A DNA stretch of 64,000 nucleotides from Sphingobium naphthae (GTDB taxonomy: Bacteria; Pseudomonadota; Alphaproteobacteria; Sphingomonadales; Sphingomonadaceae): NCBI RefSeq assembly GCF_020782235.1, contig NZ_JAJGNO010000014.1:1-64000 (forward strand). The letters run 5' to 3'. This document shows, piece after piece, positions 61,937 to 64,000 of this stretch. A program made the position numbers and the translations under genes. Numbering within the stretch: position 1 is the stretch's first letter; each line of letters opens with the position of its first letter. The notes beneath the pieces were generated by a model that did no database searches, was not told the origin of the DNA, and worked only from the letters and a program-made list of their open reading frames with translations.

Positions 61937-62808
61937 TGGCCGATTTGGCCGCGGCGCCCGAGGCCGAGGAACAGCTGCAGCTGCTGGAGCTGGATTCGCT
62001 GCTCGACCTTCTGTGGCGTCGCCACCAGTTCGATTTTCGCGGCTATTCCCGCGGCTCCATCTTGCGGCGGATGGTGCGGGCGCAGCAATATTTCGGCTGC
62101 GAGAGCCTGTCGATGCTGCAGCACCGGATGCTGCACGAGCCGGCCATCCTGCCCGATCTGCTGAGCTTCCTCACCATCCATGTGAGCGAGATGTTCCGCG
62201 ACCCCGCCTATTTCCGGGCGCTGCGCGAGCAGGTGCTGCCGCATCTGGCGACCTTTCCCTCGCTCAAGGTCTGGATTGCGGGATGCAGCACGGGGGAGGA
62301 GCTTTATTCGCTGGCCATCCTCTTTCGCGAGGAGGGCTTGGACAGCCGCACCCTGTTCTACGCAACCGACATCAGCCCGGCGGCGCTGCGCAAGGCGGAA
62401 CTGGGCATTTACGACATGGACCGGTTGGCTGGCTTCACCGCCAACCATCAGGCATCGGGCGCGCGCACGTCGCTCAGCGACTATTATACCGCCGCTTATG
62501 GCGGGGCGCGCTTCGACCCCAGCCTGCGCGAGCGCACCCTGTTTGCCGAGCATAGTCTGGTGAGCGACCAGGTGTTCGGCGAGGTGCACCTGATTTCCTG
62601 CCGCAACGTCCTCATCTATTTCGACCGCCCGTTGCAGGACAGGGCGGTGGGCCTGTTCCGCGAATCCCTGGTGCGGGGCGGGTTCCTGGGGCTGGGCGCG
62701 AAGGAAACGCTGCGCTTTTCAACCCATGCAAATGGCTTTACCGAGTTTGCGGCCCAGGAACGTATCTACAGGAAGGCGAACAGCGCGGGGAATGTCGTTC
62801 ATGTCTGA
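61933..62808 (+). CDS. cheR: CheR-type protein-glutamate methyltransferase
   Basis: About 291 residues. N-terminal helical domain (LLDLLWRRHQFDFRGYSRGSILRRMVRAQ), then the SAM-binding domain with LTIHVSEMFRDPAYFRALRE, VWIAGCSTGEELYSLAI, FYATDISPAALRKAELGIYD and VHLISCRNVLIYFDR. CheR methylates chemoreceptor glutamates, but no receptor or CheA gene is present. I use the ATG at 61933, which overlaps the kinase stop codon as ATGA; ATGs at 61921 and 61936 are in frame. It overlaps the next gene by eight bases, so the three signalling genes form one operon. Confidence 0.9.
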   Translation: MMADLAAAPEAEEQLQLLELDSLLDLLWRRHQFDFRGYSRGSILRRMVRAQQYFGCESLSMLQHRMLHEPAILPDLLSFLTIHVSEMFRDPAYFRALREQVLPHLATFPSLKVWIAGCSTGEELYSLAILFREEGLDSRTLFYATDISPAALRKAELGIYDMDRLAGFTANHQASGARTSLSDYYTAAYGGARFDPSLRERTLFAEHSLVSDQVFGEVHLISCRNVLIYFDRPLQDRAVGLFRESLVRGGFLGLGAKETLRFSTHANGFTEFAAQERIYRKANSAGNVVHV

Positions 62809-64000
62809 GGAAGCGCCCGTCAATTTCCTGCTGGTGGACGATGTCCCGCAAAATCTGGAAGCGCTGGAGGCGCTGCTGGCCCATGACGGGCTGCGGCTGT
62901 TCAAGGCGCATTCGGGCGCGCAGGCGCTGGAGCTGATGCTGGAGCACGACTTCGCCCTGGCGCTGCTGGACGTGCAGATGCCCGAGATGGACGGGTTCGA
63001 GCTGGCGGAGATCATGCGGTCGACCGAACGCACGCGCGCCATTCCCATCATTTTCCTGACGGCGGTCGCGACCGACGAACTGCGCCGCTTTCGCGGCTAT
63101 GAGGCGGGCGCGGTCGATTATCTGCTCAAGCCCATCGACACGCGCATGCTGCGCAGCAAGACCGATGTCTTCTACGAGCTGAGCCGGCAGCGGCAGATAT
63201 TGGCGCGGCAGCGCGACGAACTGCGCGATACGGCCGACCGGCTGGCGACGACGCTCAATCGCCTGACCGCTCATCGCGACAATTCTCCGCTGGCGATCGT
63301 CGAATTCGAACCGGACCTGCGCCTGATCAGCTGGACCAGGGGTGCCGAGCGGCTGTTCGGCTGGTCGCCCGACGCGGTGCTGGGGCGCCATGCCGGCACG
63401 ATCGGCTGGATGGATGTGGAGACGGCGGGCGCGGTCACGCGCCATGTCGCGGCATTGACGGTCGGCGGCGAACATCGCGACATGCAGGTCCATTCGGTCC
63501 GCCGCGCCGACGGCATGCTGCTGGAATGCGAATTCTATTATTCGCTGCTGCTGGATCGCAGCGGCAAGCCCGTGTCCGTCAGCGCGCAGATATTGGACGT
63601 GACGGAACGTCGGCGCGCGGAGGAAACGCAGCATCTGCTGATCGGCGAACTCAATCACCGGGTGAAGAACACGCTGGCGTCGGTCCAGGCGATCGCGTTC
63701 CAGACGCTGAAGGGCGCGCCGAGCCCGGCGGAGTTCGCCGACAAGTTCACCGGCCGGCTGCAGGCGCTGGCCCAGGCGCATTCGCTGCTGAGCCGCCAGA
63801 CCTGGCAGAGCGCCAGCCTGTCGCAGCTGGTGCAGGATCAGCTGGATCTCGGCACGATCGACGAAGGCCGCTGCTCCGTGTCGGGGCCTGCGGTCGAGCT
63901 GCCGCCCAATCTGGCGCTGCATCTGGCGCTGGTGCTGCATGAGCTGGGCACCAACGCGGCCAAATATGGCGCCTTGTCCAACAGCGAAGGCCATGTCTTC
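62801..64000 (+). CDS. receiver-PAS-HWE/HisKA_2 histidine kinase (partial, runs off the right edge)
   Basis: Open from ATG 62801 to the window end, about 400 residues without a stop. Residues ~8-125 are a receiver domain (FLLVDDVPQNLEAL, LLDVQMPEMDG with Asp ~56, TAVATDEL, LLKPID), then a coiled segment and a PAS domain at ~165-270. The kinase begins at GELNHRVKNTLASVQA (His ~284), the signature of the HWE/HisKA_2 class, and the visible end includes HELGTNAAKYGALS of the ATP-binding domain. This class feeds the alphaproteobacterial general stress response among other outputs (family knowledge). Overlaps cheR by eight bases. Confidence 0.88.
   Translation, partial: MSEEAPVNFLLVDDVPQNLEALEALLAHDGLRLFKAHSGAQALELMLEHDFALALLDVQMPEMDGFELAEIMRSTERTRAIPIIFLTAVATDELRRFRGYEAGAVDYLLKPIDTRMLRSKTDVFYELSRQRQILARQRDELRDTADRLATTLNRLTAHRDNSPLAIVEFEPDLRLISWTRGAERLFGWSPDAVLGRHAGTIGWMDVETAGAVTRHVAALTVGGEHRDMQVHSVRRADGMLLECEFYYSLLLDRSGKPVSVSAQILDVTERRRAEETQHLLIGELNHRVKNTLASVQAIAFQTLKGAPSPAEFADKFTGRLQALAQAHSLLSRQTWQSASLSQLVQDQLDLGTIDEGRCSVSGPAVELPPNLALHLALVLHELGTNAAKYGALSNSEGHVF

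Noticed and set aside
1-64000. CRISPR array, tRNA or rRNA genes, integrase or attachment sites
   Set aside because: No regularly spaced repeat-spacer array, no cloverleaf or rRNA-like stretch and no integrase or transposase gene were recognised on either strand.

Overview
This is GC-rich DNA with dense gene packing and many 4-base start/stop overlaps. The gene content (several TonB-dependent receptors, Lig-type aromatic catabolism, an HWE/HisKA_2 kinase, a copAB operon and an RPA-type replication initiator with parAB) points to an alphaproteobacterium, most likely a sphingomonad (Sphingobium, Novosphingobium or Sphingomonas). This is an inference from gene families, not a search result. A parA-parB-repA module with iterons lies at about 54.2-58.7 kb, so the window comes from a megaplasmid or secondary chromosome.

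Layout. (1) 0.1-2.5 kb: acyl-CoA dehydrogenase and TetR regulator. (2) 2.5-17.3 kb: an enterobactin-type catecholate siderophore locus. The operon entC-entE-entB(isochorismatase)-ArCP-entF-entA is joined at every junction by a 4-base overlap. The aryl carrier protein, fused to EntB in E. coli, is a separate gene here. Two siderophore esterases (one cytoplasmic, one Tat-exported), a lipoprotein binding protein, a YncE-like propeller and a FecCD/FepC-type ABC transporter surround it. Fur-like 21-bp palindromes lie before entC and between the esterase pair and the binding protein. (3) 17.4-21.5 kb: M20 amidohydrolase, alpha/beta hydrolase, TonB receptor. (4) 21.5-25.5 kb: a copper operon in which cnrY-, cnrX- and cnrH-like genes (anti-sigma, periplasmic metal sensor, ECF sigma) precede copA and copB. 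(5) 25.5-36.7 kb: YbbAP-type ABC system with tesA, and assorted housekeeping or accessory enzymes. (6) 35.4-53.0 kb: a catabolic region with a LysR regulator carrying two HTH domains, two Pht5-like proteins, LigJ, a LigI-family amidohydrolase, an ACS-type MFS transporter, a LigB-superfamily dioxygenase, an HpaI-type aldolase, two different ThDP enzymes, a TonB receptor, a truncated second MFS gene and a TolB-like propeller protein. (7) 53.1-58.7 kb: plasmid replication and partition, with a plasmid-type HTH protein. (8) 58.8-64.0 kb: hybrid histidine kinase, CheR and an HWE-type kinase that runs off the right edge.

How the parts may work together. The siderophore genes form a nearly complete make/retrieve/hydrolyse cycle; a phosphopantetheinyl transferase and an MbtH partner are not visible. 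The catabolic genes can be ordered as an extradiol meta-cleavage route: dioxygenase, lactonase, 4-oxalomesaconate hydratase (LigJ), aldolase. The Pht5-like proteins and ThDP enzymes would serve upstream or side steps. The substrate is unknown, and this is the part of the window most likely to be an undescribed pathway.
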